Origin: Cymbidium sinense
Taxonomy: Eukaryota > Streptophyta > Magnoliopsida > Asparagales > Orchidaceae
Reading direction: 5' to 3'
Length of the DNA: 64,000 bases
Assembly: GCA_021442155.1 (NCBI GenBank)
Contig: CM038222.1
Location: 22,020,923-22,084,922, forward strand
Shown here: in pieces, positions 12,060 to 24,344 of the stretch
How positions within the stretch are numbered: position 1 is the first letter of the stretch
Layout of the letters: the number at the start of each line of letters is the position of its first letter
Notes under the pieces: model-generated
The model's input: only the letters and a program-made list of their open reading frames with translations
Told to the model about the DNA's origin: nothing
Database searches by the model: none
Position numbers and translations under genes: made by a program

Positions 12060-13306
12060 GATTAGGATATGCCTTAGGGATTCGGATAATCCACCTACCC
12101 TACAACCTAAATCCAATCCATGCTCACCTTCTCAAACCAAACCTCAAGTTCAATTCAAACATCAAATTCAAATCCAAATCCAAACCCAAATTCCAAAACC
12201 AAATGATTGAAGACCATGATCAAATCAAAATTTGAAACCCTTCCTAAGCCATATGACCTATCCCATGGACTTAGCCAAATCTTAATCCAAATCAATCCAA
12301 AATCAATTGATTTCCTTATAATCAATTTATTTTTCCAATCATCATCCTAAATATAAATCAAATCTACATTCAAATGATCAAAACTAAATCAAATTAAATC
12401 ATATGACCAATCCCATGGACTTAGCTAAATCTTAATCCAAATCAAGTCAAACTTAATTGATTTTCTCACAAATCAATCATATTTTCAATCATCTTCACAA
12501 ATTTAAATGAAATATAGATTTAAATCATCAAAACAAAATCAAACAAAATGAAAATCCAAACCTAAGCCACATGATCCAACTCTATGGACTTAGCCAAATT
12601 TCTTCATTCCAAAACTCAAATTCAATTGATTTTCTCATGAATCAATCATACCTTCAATAATATTCACAAATATTAAAGAAATATACAATCATCAAGCAAA
12701 ACCAAGACTAACCCAACTCAAACTTAGCCCAATTGACTTGAAAGGTTTAAATGAACCAAAACCCATTTGAACCCAAGCCAATTTCAATTGAATTTATATA
12801 TCACTCCTAAATCCATATATAAACTCAACTAAATCAAACTCAATCCAAAATTAAGCCAACTAAACCCAATTGGTCCACTTGACTCAAAGTGGCCAATTTG
12901 ACCTATTTGAGATAAGCTCTAATCCTACACAAAATGGATTAAACCAAGCCGATCAAAACCTCCCATCATGATTGTTGATCACCCTAGGTTGATCAATTAT
13001 CACAAATTGGGTCAAACCAACTTGGACATTTGACCAAGTCAACCTTAACCCATATGAACCCAAACAGAATTGCAACCTAAGCCAAATCCCTTGAAACCAA
13101 TGATTCATACCAAATCAAAATCAATATTTGAATATGACTTGACCTTCAATTGAGTCAAACCAAACCAATTGGCGTCTTGACCCAAGTTTACCTAAATTGA
13201 CCTAAAAGACCAAATTGGGTCAAATCAAAATATAAACCAAATTGATTGAAACCAATGGCTCAAGTTCATTCCAAATTGATTGTTGAACTTGACCAAAGCC
13301 ATGATG
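12060..13306. repeat. CAAAT-rich minisatellite-like block (copy B)
   Basis: Same text as 7300-8620. The 'ccatggacttagc' phrase recurs near 12265, 12412 and 12592. No coding region on either strand. It ends sharply at the GRP fragment. Confidence 0.65.
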
Positions 13307-13530
13307 GGAACTGATGGGAACTAGAAACTGAAGAATGGCCTATTTGATCTGCTGCTTATGGAATTGTGTCTTTATAGTAGTGACATTTCTAGTTATCTCG
13401 GGTTTTTGATTTGCTCTATGCATGCTCATTTTTTATCTATGTCATCGCTTGTGTCTTAGAAAACTTGGTGTTGTGTTAATGAAATCAAAAGAAGAAATAT
13501 TGAATCAATTTATTTTCTGCTAAAAAAAAA
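13307..13530 (+). pseudogene. GRP retrocopy, 3' end only (cassette 1)
   Basis: Only the last codons and 3' untranslated region of a glycine-rich RNA-binding protein mRNA remain. The text starts with a duplicated 'gatgggaact', passes the expected stop ('gaaactga'), and then follows the shared 3' UTR: 'agaatggcc', 'gaattgtgtctttatagtag', 'gggtttttgatttgctctatg', 'tgtgtcttagaaaacttgg', 'gaagaaatattgaatc'. It ends in a nine-A tail (13522-13530). The Gly-rich coding part is absent, so this copy cannot encode anything. Its left edge is a recombination junction with the gypsy/CAAAT block. Its right edge is followed by CCCTAAA words, as in the other six cassettes. Confidence 0.85.
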
Positions 13531-16500
13531 TTTCAAAAACCCTAAATCCTAAACTAAAACCTGAACCCTAAACCTAAAACATAAATCCTAAACCCTAAAC
13601 CCTAAAAACCCTAAACACTAAACCCTAAACCCTAAACCCTAAAACCCTAAACCATAAACCCTAAAACCTAAACCCTAAACCTTAAACCCTAAACTAAAAG
13701 TTAAAATCTAAATCTAAACTAAATAAAACCAAAATAAAATAAATAAAAAAAATTGAAATAAAATAAACTTAAAACATAAACTAAAACCTAAGCCTAAACT
13801 AAACCTAAACCTAAAGAAATAAAATAAAATAAAAAAAATTAAATAAAATAAATAAAAAAACTAAATAAAATAAAACCTAAATAAAAATAAAATAAACCTA
13901 AAATAAAATAAAATAAAACTAAATAAAAAAAACTTAAAAATAAACCTAAAATAAAACATAAAATAAGTAAAAATAAAACCTAAACCCTAAATTAAGAAAA
14001 AAACCTAAACCTAAAGTAAAAATAAAATAAACCTAAACTAAAATAAATTAAACTAAAATATAAACCTAAACCTAAACCTAATAAAATAAACCTAAAAAAA
14101 CCAAAACTAAATAAATAAAATAAACTAAAAATAATCCTAAACCTAAACAAAAAAAACCTAAAAATAAACCTAAAAGAAATAATTAAAAATAAACCTAAAA
14201 TAAAAACCTAAAACATAAATCTAAAAAAATAAAATAATAAAACCTAAGCCTAAACCTAAAATAAAATATAAATATAAATAAACTAAATAATAGTTAACCT
14301 AAACCAAAAAATAAACTAAATTAAAAATGTAAATTATATAAATAAAACCTAAAATAAATAAACTAAACTAAATAAAATAAAATAAACCTAAATAAAATTA
14401 AAATAAAATAAATTAAAATAAATAAATAAAATATGCTAAATAAACCTAAACTTACTGGTTTTTAAATTTAAAAATAAAATAAAAAAAATCCTAACCCTAA
14501 ACCTAAACCCAAACTGACACCCCACACTGAACCCACCAAACCCACAACCACAATACTCTAAACCCAAATCTTAAACCCTAAACCCTATAATGCACCCAAA
14601 CTTTAAACCCTACCCTAAAATAAATAAACTAAACTAAAATAAAATAAAAATAAACAAAATAGAAATATAAATAAAATAAATAAACTACCTGGGTTTGTTT
14701 TAAAACTTAAACTTTAAACCATTAACCCTAAACCACTAATCTAGCCCACTACCAACCACAATGGTGACACCCAAACCTGAACAGGCCTAAACCTGAAATA
14801 CAACCACGTTCACTGAGCATTGTACTAAATTCTGGGCCTGCCTCCCTACCCTCACCATTCCTTGCCCTAACCCCTGAGCCTGGGCTTTACAAACCTGGCC
14901 GAAACTGAGCCTGGCCACTGAGCCAAACCCTAGGCCCTAACCACTGATCCTGGCCCATGACCACTCCCAGGTATAAACCCTAAACTGACTGAGCCTAGCC
15001 CTAACCAGGCTCAGAAACCTGGGCCCTAAACTGACCTGGGCCCTGAGCCCTAAAAGACCTCACCTGAGCCAGATCCTACCACAAACCAAAACTACCCTAA
15101 AAACCTAAATAAGATAAATAAAAACACTAAACCTAAATAATAATAAAATAAAATAAAACCTAAAACCTACTGAGCAAAAATTAAATAAAAATAAAACTAA
15201 ATAAATATAAACCTAAATAAATAAAATAAACCTAAAACTAAAAAATCTATAAAATAAAAAAATAAATAAAACCTAAAAAATAAAATAAATAAAATAAACT
15301 AAAAAAACCTAAACTAAAAAATAAATAAAATAAAACCAAACCTAAACCAAAAAAAATAAAACCTAAACTAAAATAAAAAATAAAACCTAAATAAATAAAA
15401 TAAAATATAAATCTAAAAAAATAAACATAAACCAAAACTAAACTAAAAACTAAACTAAAATAAAAAAAACCTTTACTAAAATAAAATAAACTAAACTAAA
15501 TAAACTAAAATAAATAAATAAAATAAAATAAACTAAATTAATGAAAATAAACTAAATAAACCTAAACTTACGGGTTTACTTAATTTTAAATAAAATCTAA
15601 ACCTAAACTAAAAAGCCTATAAACCTTAAACTAAACCCTAAACTAAAAACAAATAAGCTAAGCCTAAACCTTAAACACTAAACCCTAAACCATAAAAACC
15701 TAAAAAGCTAAACCTAAACTAAATAAAACCAAAAAACAAAATAAATTAAAAACCTAAACTTAAATAAAAACCTAAACTAAAACCTAAATGTAAACCTAAA
15801 TTAAAAATAAAATTAAAAAAATAGAAATTAAACTCAAATAAAATAAATAAAAACCTAAAATAAACTAAAAAAAATAAATCAACCTAAATTAAAAAACTAA
15901 TAAAATAAAAGTAAAATAAAATAAAAATAAAATAAACCTAAAAAAAAAACTAAACAAAAACTAAATGTGATAAATAAACCTAAAATTAAATAAAAAATAA
16001 AACATAAACCCTAATCTAAAAAAAACCTAAACCTAAAATAAACAAAATAAAATAAACTATAACCTAAACTAAAATAAACTAAGCTAAAATAAAAAAAAAA
16101 CCTAAACTAAACTAAATTAAATGAAACATAAACCCAAAATGAATAAAATAAAATAAACAAAGAAACCAATACCTAAACTATAAAATAAAACTAAAATGAA
16201 AACCTAAAACTAAACCTAAAAGAAAATAAAACCTAAAACTAAAATATAATAAAAATAAAATTAAACTAAAAAAATATAAACCTAAAATGAAAAAACCTAA
16301 ACTAAAATAAAGAAACCTAAAATAAATTAAATAAAAAAAATAAAATAAAATAAACTAAAATAAATAAAAAAAGTAAATAAACTTAAAGTCTATAATTATA
16401 TTTAATTTTAAAAATTTTAAAATTAAAAAAAAACCCTAACCCTAAATCCTAAACCCTAAAACTAACCCTAAACCCTAAACCACAAACTTAAACCTAAAAC

Positions 16501-19500
16501 TAAACCTAAAAAATAAAATAAAAATAAAACTAAACTAAAAAATAATCACCTAAACCTAAAGAAAAAACTAAAAAAAAACATAAACTAAAATAAATAAACT
16601 TAAAATAAATAAACCAAACTAACTAAAAATAAAAATAAAACCTAAATAAAAATAAAAATGTAAAATAATCTAAAATAAATAAAAATAAACTAATTAAACT
16701 AAATAAGCCTAAACATACCGGTTTACTTAATTTTTTTTTAAGAAAAATACCCTGAACCCTAAACCCTAAATCCTAAACCCTAAACCCTAAACCCAAAAAC
16801 TAACCCTAAACCAAAACAGAACTTACAATCCTAAACCTTAAACCATAAACCCTAAAAAAACCCTAAACCCTAAATAAATAAAAAAATAAAAACCTAAAAC
16901 ATAAACTTAAAAAAATAAAAATAAAAACCAAAACCAAAACCTAAAAGTAAAAAAATAAAATGTAAACCTAAAGAATAAAATAAAAATAAAACTAAACAAA
17001 AAAATAAATATAAACTTAAACCTAAGCCAAATAAATAAACTAAAATAAATAAACCTAAAATAACTAAACCAAACTAAATGAAAATAAAAAATAATCCTAA
17101 ATAAAAATAAAAATATAATTAACTAAAATAAATAAAGATAAAATTAAATAAACTTAATAAACTACGTGTGTTTACTTATTTTTTAAAATCCCCACTAGCT
17201 CTAAACCTGAAAATCTTAAATCAATCCCTAAACCCTAAACCTAAAATAACCATATAACCATAAAACTAAACCCTAAATCCCAATCTAAACCTAAAATAAT
17301 AAACCTTAAAAATACCCTTAAACCCTAAACCCAAACCCTAAACCCTGAACCCTAAACCCTAAACCCTAAATCACTAAACAAACCTAAAAATAACTCCAAC
17401 CCCAAACCCTGAACACCACTAATGACCACTGACTACTGAGCTAACTTAACTACCCTAAACTCTAACTGACTCTTAATACCCACTCACTAAACCTCTACTG
17501 ACCTAAACTGAGCCTGACCACAAACCCTAAACTCCACACCTAATACAAATCTCCACCCTAAAATCTTAAACCCTATCATCCTAAACTAAACTCCCTACCC
17601 TGACCTAAACCTAAATAAATAAACCTAAAAAAATAAATAAAAGCCTAAACTTAAATAAATTAAAAATAAAATAAAACTTATGCAAATCCTAAACAAATAA
17701 ATAAGATAAAATAACCTAAACAAAATAAACTAAACTAAAAAATATAACTAAACCCTAAACTAATATCAACTAAACCTAAACCTGAAATAAACTCCCAACA
17801 TTAAACCCTACACTAAACCTAAATCTTAAAAAACATTACCATAAAATATAAACCAACTGACTTAAACCCTCAACCCTAAACACTAAATCCTAAACCCTAA
17901 AAACCTTAAAACCTAAGCCTAAACTAAATAAAACCTAAAAATAAAATAAATAAAAAAACCTAAACCTAAATAAAATAAAATAAAAACCTAAACTAAAACT
18001 TATACCTAAACATAAACCTAAATATAAAAATAAAATAAAATAAAAAAACTAAACTAAAATAAAATAAATAAAACCTTAACTAAGCTAAATAGAATAAACT
18101 AAACCTAAAAAAATGAAAAACTTAATTAAATAAAAACTAAACATAAAATAAACTTAAAATAAAATAAAATAAAAACTAAATAAAAACTTAAACCTAAAAA
18201 ATAATCTAAAAAAATTAAAAATAAAAAAAAAATTGAACCCTAAACTAAAAAAAAACTTAAACCTAAAATAAACAAAATAAAATAAACCTAAACTAAATAA
18301 ACTAAAAATAAAAAAACTAAACCTAATAAACAAATAAAATAAAAATAATAATAACCTAAACACTAAATAAAACCTAAAGAAATAAAAGTCAAATAAAAAC
18401 CTAAAACCTAAAGCAAAAAAAATAAAATAAAAACCTAAACCTAAACCTAAAAATAAAAAAATAAAACCTAAACCTAGATAAAGAAATAAAATAAAATTAT
18501 GTTAAAAAATAAGTATAAACCTAAACCTAAATCTAAAAAATAAACTAAAATAAAAAACTAAAAAAATAAACTTTAATAACCAACTAAATAAATAAAAAAT
18601 AATTCCTAAAATAAAAATAAATATAATAACTAAAAAAATTAAATAAATAAACATACTTGGCTTTTTTAAAACCCTAAACCTAAACCCTAAACCTACCCTG
18701 ACCTAAACTACACTAAACCCTAAACTAAACCCTAAACCCACCCACCTAAACCCACTGACCCAAACCCTAAACCCTAAACTGAGCCACTCCCTGAAATCAC
18801 CCACCACTTAAACACAAAACTAAAGATCCAAACATTAAACCCTGACCCAAACCTAAACTAAACTAAACCCCAAACCTAAACTTTAACCATAAATCCTAAA
18901 CTTAAAACTCTAAACCCTAAAACCTAAACTAACACTAAACTTAAACCTAACTAAGCAAATAAATCCTAAAAATAAAATAAATAAAAAGCCTAAACTTAAA
19001 TAGAATGAAATAAAAAAAACCTAAACTAAAACCTAAACCTAAGCCTAAAAATGAAATAAAATATAAAATTAAATTAAACTAAAATAAAATAAATAATTAT
19101 TTAAAATGACTTAAAAAATAAAAATCAAAATAAAATAAAAACTAAAATTAAAATGAATCTAAAATAAAATTAAAATTAAAACTAAATAAAACCTAAAAAT
19201 CAATAAAAAATAAAACCTAAACCCTAAACTAAGAAGAAAACCTAAACCTATAATAAAAATAAAATAAACAAAAAAAATCAATCAAAAACTAAACTTAAAA
19301 AAACTAAACCTAAACCTAAACTAAATAAAATAAAAATAAACTAAAAATAAACTTAAACCTAAACTAAAAATAAATAAACTAAAATAAGCCTAAAATAAAA
19401 CCTAAAACCTAAATCTAAAAAATAAATAAAAATAAAAACCTAAAATTAAAAACCTAAATGAATAAAATAAACTAAATAAAAATAAATAAAATAAAAAATA

Positions 19501-19960
19501 AAAATAAATCAAATAAATAAACTAAATAAATAAACATAAACTACTTGTTTACTTAATTTAAACCCTAAATCCAAGCCTAAACCCTAAATCTTGAAACACC
19601 CTAAACCCCACCCTACTTGCAGTCCTCTGCTACTCCCACCTGTACTATAAAAAATCCAGGCCTAAACTCATACTATACCCCACTCAACCATCCATAAACT
19701 CCTAAACTGACTAACTCCCTCCCTGATCCTAAATCCTTACCATAACTGAAACCCTAAACTCCCTGACTCCTACCACTCTAATCCTCTAAACCCCAAAACC
19801 ACAAGCTTTAAACTAAACTAAATCTAAACCCTAACACTAAACCATAAACCCTAAACCCTAAACTCTAAACCCTAAAACCCTAACCCTAAACCCTAAAACC
19901 CTAAACTCTAAACCCTAAACCCTATAACCCTCTAACCCTAATTTAATAACCTAAATAAAC
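13531..19960 (+). repeat. telomere-like higher-order satellite array, block 1
   Basis: About 6.4 kb of CCCTAAA and TAAAA words with almost no G on plus. Anchor sequences ('gtttacttaattt' and variants) lie at about 15574, 16721, 17170, 18660 and 19547, with weaker ones near 14455 and 14692. Each anchor is followed by a CCCTAAA-rich block and then an A-rich block. GC-rich patches with 'ctgagcctgggc' words occur at 14770-15080, 18690-18850 and 19600-19800. Phe/Tyr-rich minus-strand frames here (for example 15247-15435 and 18154-18363) are translations of the repeat and are not genes. The array ends at the LINE 5' side. Confidence 0.9.
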
Positions 19961-20118
19961 CAAAAAACTCTGTTCACTGGCCTTCCCCCTTTCAAAAATA
20001 TGGTGATTCAAGAACCCCATTTTCCTGTATCATTTCTCCTGGCTGCCATGAGGATTTTCATTGGTAAGCCCTTCCTTCTTTGGCCTTTGGCTGGCTATCC
20101 TCCTCTCCCTTGATTTTG

Positions 20119-20949
20119 ATGGCTTCCATGGAGTCCGATCCGGCATTTGGCAAGGTTGAACTGATGATTTCTGCTACTCCTCCTACTACAAATTTTCTGT
20201 TGGGTAAATTTAAGGTTGCTTCTTCTAAATCCTTTAAAGATGCCTTATCTGATAAGGATGCTTCAACCTCACCTAAATTTCTAGTTAATCTTTTTCATAC
20301 GACTTTTAAAGGCATTCCAACTATAATAAGTTCTGATTCAGATATTGAAAAACTCGTTGAACCTTATGCCTTTACTCTAATTGGTAAATTTTCTTTGCGT
20401 CGGCCTAATATGGAAGATATTCAATTTTTATTTCATGATTTAAAGCTTTCTGGTGCATTTTCAATTAGTTTGTTGGATGGTCGTCATGTCCTCATTAAGT
20501 TATCTAATGATCTTGGCTATAGCCAGATTTTCTCTCATCATTCTTATTTTGTTAAAAATTGTGAAATGCGCATTCTTAAATGGGCTCCTTTTTTTGACAT
20601 TCAAGAAGAATCTTCTATAGTGTCGATTTGGATTTCTTTGCCTAATCTTAGGATTCATTTTATTAATTATCAATTTCTTCATGCAGTTGGGTCTATTTTT
20701 AGTAGAACTTTAAAAATTGATCAAGCAACTATGGCTAAGTCTCAGGCTTTAGTTCCTTGTATCCTTGTTGAAATTGATGTTACAAAGAAGTTTTCGAAGG
20801 TGATTTGGATAAGGTTTGAAAAGTATGGTTATTTTCAACTAGTTGAATTTGAAAACCTTCAATTTTCTACTCCAAACCCATGTCTCTTTTGGATTATTTC
20901 ATTGCTCATCCTTAACATACGAAAAAATTTGTTAAAATTTGTAAGGTGA
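20119..20949 (+). pseudogene. LINE ORF1 protein (DUF4283 domain), truncated
   Basis: Open frame of 276 residues from the ATG at 20119, which opens 'MASMESDPAFGKVELM'. The same frame is open upstream to a TTG at 20080. The family is a nucleic-acid-binding protein of plant L1 LINEs, thought to coat element RNA. The DUF4283 region spans roughly residues 55-250. Typical words are 'EPYAFTLIGKFSLRRPNMED', 'GAFSISLLDGRHVLIKLS', 'MRILKWAPFFDIQEESSI', 'IWISLPNLRIHF' and 'VIWIRFEKYGYFQLVEFENL'. The zinc knuckle expected straight after 'VEFENL' is lost by frameshift ('STPNPCLFWII'), and the frame stops at 20949. The rest of ORF1 continues in other frames to about 21220. Its long open frame suggests a fairly young insertion, but the missing knuckle and ORF2 make it a pseudogene. 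Confidence 0.85.
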
Positions 20950-21232
20950 TTGATCAATCTGGAGATCATTTAACTAACAAAAACAAATTTTCTACTTCTT
21001 ATGAAAAAGATAAAGAAGTTATTGATGGTATTCTGAATTTTTCAAATGCTTTACCTTTTGAGAATGGTTTTGAAAATGCTACTAGAAATGAAGATGTCAT
21101 TTTGGATGAAAACCAAATTTAAGCTGCTTCTGTTCTTTTGCTTTTAAGAATTATGTAAGATGATGCTAATCCTATTTTGATTTCTTCCTTTAAAGATACT
21201 TGTGTTTTACAACCTAAAAATTTTAGAAAGAT
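20950..21232 (+). pseudogene. LINE ORF1 downstream remnant
   Basis: This continues the LINE after the ORF1 stop. A plus-strand frame reads 'DQSGDHLTNKNKF', 'EKDKEVIDGILNFSNAL' and 'NATRNEDVILDENQI' before a stop at about 21120. It resembles the low-complexity acidic C-terminal part of LINE ORF1 proteins and has no named domain. It ends at about 21232, where the text switches to the tandem repeats of the nested LTR element. Confidence 0.6.
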
Positions 21233-22640
21233 GGTCGACTCCAGACTTACATCTTTCTAGCTATTAGAAAGGGATCATTGAGACTTAATCCAATCTAACT
21301 CGCCTGTGTAACATGAAAGGGACCTTGATGGCTTGATCCAATTATGTACACAAAGGTAAGGTCAGGGACTTACTCCTATATGATTAGAAAGAAGGCGGGG
21401 ACTTATATCTTTTTTTTATTAGAAGAGGTCATAAAGACTTAATCCAATCTAACTTGCCTATGTAACATGAAAGGCGCCTTGATGGCTTGATCCAATCATG
21501 TACACAAAAGTAGGATATCGACTAGGGACTTACACCTATGTGATTAGAAACAAGGATGAATGGGGACTTATATCTTTCTGGCTATTAGAAAGGGGTCATA
21601 AAGACTTAATGCAATCTAACTCGCCTTTGTAACATGAAAGGGGCCTTGGTGGCTTGATCCAATCATGTACCCAAATAGGATGCCAACTGGAGACTTACTC
21701 CTATTTGATTAGAAAGAAGACTGACTGGGGACTTATATCTTTCTGGCTATTAGAAAAGAGTCATAAGGACTTAATCCAATCAAACTTGCCTATGTAACAT
21801 GAAAAGGGCCTTGATGGCTTGATCATGTACACAATGGTAGGATGGGGACATACTCCTATGTGATTAGAAAGATGGTCGACTGGGGACTTATATCTTTCTA
21901 GCTATTAGAAAGGGGTCATAAAGACTTAATCCAATCTAACTCGCTTGTGTAACATGAAAGGGGCCTTGATGGCTTGATCCAATCCTGTATAGAAAGGTAG
22001 GATGCCGACTAGGGACATACTCCTATGAAAATAAAAAGAAGGCTAAGTGGGGACTTATATTTTTCTGGCTATTAGAAAGGGTCATAAAGACTTAATCCAA
22101 TCTAACTCGCCTGTGTAACATGAAAGGGGCCTTGATGGCTTGATCCAATCATGTACACAAAGGTAGGATCTGATCTTACTCTATGTGATTAGAAAGAAGG
22201 CTACTTATATCTTTGGCTTTACAAAGGGGTCATGACTTAATCCAATCTAACTCGCCTGTCTAACATGAAAGGGCCCTTGATGGCTTGATCCAATCATGTA
22301 CAAAAAAGTAGGATGCCGAATAGAGACTTACTCCTATGTGATTAGAAAGAAGGGTGACTGGGGACTTATATCTTTATGGCTATTCAAAAGGGTCATAATG
22401 ACTTAATCCAATCTAACTCACCTGTGTAACATGAAAGGGGCCTTGATGGCTTGATCCAATCATGTACATAAAGGTAGGATGCCGACTGGGGACTTACTCC
22501 TATATGATTAGAAAAAAGGCCGAATGGGGACTTATATCTTTCTGGCTATTAGAAAGGGGTCATAAAGACTTAATCTAATCTATCTTCCTTGTGTAACATG
22601 AAAGGGGCCTTGATGGCTTGATCAAATCATGTATAAAATG
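21233..22640 (+). repeat. tandem repeat, nine units of 145-167 bp
   Basis: The phrase 'gacttaatccaatctaact' (with variants) starts at 21282, 21436, 21603, 21768, 21923, 22089, 22234, 22400 and 22567, so the period is 145-167 bp. Each unit also holds 'ggggacttatatctttctgg', 'ctattagaaaggggtcataa', 'gtaacatgaaaggggccttg', 'atggcttgatccaatcatgt' and 'aggatgccgactggggactt'. Units are similar enough to suggest recent amplification. It lies at the 3' side of the minus-strand LTR element. Confidence 0.95.
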
Positions 22641-23940
22641 GTAGGAATGGTGCCATGAAGGGCTTGGTCCAAACCTTTTAATGGCACAAAGGCTTACTCC
22701 AAACCCAGAAAGACATGAGAAAGGTGCCATAGAAGGCTTGCTCCCATCTCAAGTCATGTATAGGAAAGGTGCCACAAAGGGCATAATCCTCAAAGGTTTT
22801 GTCTAATAAGCAAGAGTCGTAATGACATAATCCTTACTTGATTAGTCTAACTTGATGAATGGGCGATAGAAGGTTTTCTTCCATTTCTTGATTTCACTAA
22901 TACTCCTTACACATGAAGAAGTTTTATGAAGGAGGTTTCAAAGAGTTGGAATTTATTTTTGAAGGAAGACTTGGGTGTATTTTGGACCCAATGCTTTATT
23001 ATGCCATGAGCATAGAAGTTCATCATTTTTCCTTTTATATCTCAAAGTTATAATGAACCATGCAAGATGTCTATGTCCTTTGAAGGCAAGATGTCATATA
23101 CTCTCACGAAATTCTATTTTTTTGAGCTTGCATGTGTCTGTGTAGTTCTTTAGGTAGTAAGAACCAAAGTCAACCAGCGCTTCTCAAATGGAATTTCATT
23201 TTCTTTTTGTTTGGATATGTATGTAATTTTTACTTTGTTGACATGAATCAACAACTTATAAGGCATTCTCTTGGATTCAATGAAGATCAAGAGATTCCTT
23301 TAAAGCTTTCTAAAGTGAATGAGAATCAAGATAATCTTTTTGATTCTCATAGAGACACAAAATTCTTATCCCTAATCAATAAGGGAATTGAAAGAATTAA
23401 TTTATTAGAGAAATTTAGATTCTCCTGATAAGTTTGAAATTGAATTTCTTCAGTTGATTTATTATTATAGGAAATGAAATCTCATAATTGCCTTTGATTA
23501 ATTTCTTATTTTTGCATTTTTGATCCTTCTACATTTTACTTTGTGAAATTTTCAATATAACCCTCTACCTAATTGAAGTGGGATTATAAGAAATCTTGAT
23601 CATGACCCTTTTGCTAAAAGTCAATATGTTGAGACTAAATAATAAGACTCTATAATAGAACATTCTTATAAGGATTTTGAATGTCATATCATATGCTTTC
23701 AATTCTTCTTTTCTATAATTATCTTATTTGACAATTTTTAAGTAAGTTATCCATAAAAAGGATAATCTCATGCATGCAAATATTTTTCATTTTAAAATGA
23801 AATATGAGTAATATGAACCCATTTTCAAGGTAAAGATTCTACCCTAGTCCCAAGATGTGGGTCATATAATGATGACCAAGAAGAATATTTTCTTCTTATG
23901 TACAACCATCATTTTTTAACTTTTAATTTGCACAAATTTG
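22640..23940. other. internal non-coding part of LTR element
   Basis: Starts with a degenerate extension of the tandem repeat ('gtgccatgaagggcttggtcc', near 22650-22900), then AT-rich sequence. A plus-strand frame at 23132-23428 (98 codons) is on the wrong strand for the element and matches nothing I recognise. I treat it as chance. Integrase or RNase H should lie here in gypsy order, but none is readable. Confidence 0.45.
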
Positions 23941-24160
23941 CTTTTCTTTTGGAATTTGACCACAGTCATCAAGGGACTTAGTTTATGAAAATGGTAGTAA
24001 GCTTAAGTTTATGGACTGCTACATCTGGAGATCATTTCAATTTTATTTCTAGATAAAGTTGTCTTTAAACACAAAAGATAGCTTGGTCAAATCATCGATA
24101 GCTAACTCATTAAAGAGTTAGATCATTGATGTCATCGTGTCAATTATGGAATTGGATTTT
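23940..24160 (-). pseudogene. gypsy RT N-terminal remnant in nested element
   Basis: The minus strand reads 'NELAIDDLTKLSFVFKDNF' then, after stops and a frameshift, 'VAVHKLKLTT'. These match the RT entry region 'LLTKFKDCFAWSYEEM...DVAVHKLVIEP' of the copy at 10614-10426. The plus-strand text around 'agtttatggactgctac' is shared by both loci (24010 and about 10496). The RT catalytic motif is not readable to the left. This fragment ties the nested element to the same broad gypsy group as the pol at 3-12 kb. Confidence 0.65.
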
Positions 24161-24344
24161 TCATCAAATTCTAAGGGTGCATCCTAAACTTGAAGACTAT
24201 ATAAATCTCCGGACACATCTAAACATCATGCAATGCTAGAGTGCCTTTTGAAAAGAAAGTTAGGACCCAAACTACTTAAGCTTTTTAACTTGTAATGGCT
24301 CTATAATTTCAGAACTTTTCTTGTTTATGGTTATAGACCACTTG

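Larger units (their letters stand above)
9640..13306. repeat. segmental duplication, copy B
   Basis: Second copy of the block at 5100-8620, same orientation. It starts soon after the gap in the RT connection region and ends at 13306 within 'aaagccatgat', where copy A continues as 'tggacctaattg' but copy B switches to GRP 3' sequence. Integrase and RNase H are not present here, either lost or hidden in the gap. Confidence 0.85.

Noticed and set aside
21233..22640. CRISPR-like array
   Set aside because: Units of about 157 bp are similar along their whole length with no unique spacers. It is a plant tandem repeat in a retroelement.
23132..23428. 98-codon plus-strand frame as a gene
   Set aside because: Wrong strand for the surrounding element, AT-rich, no recognised motif.
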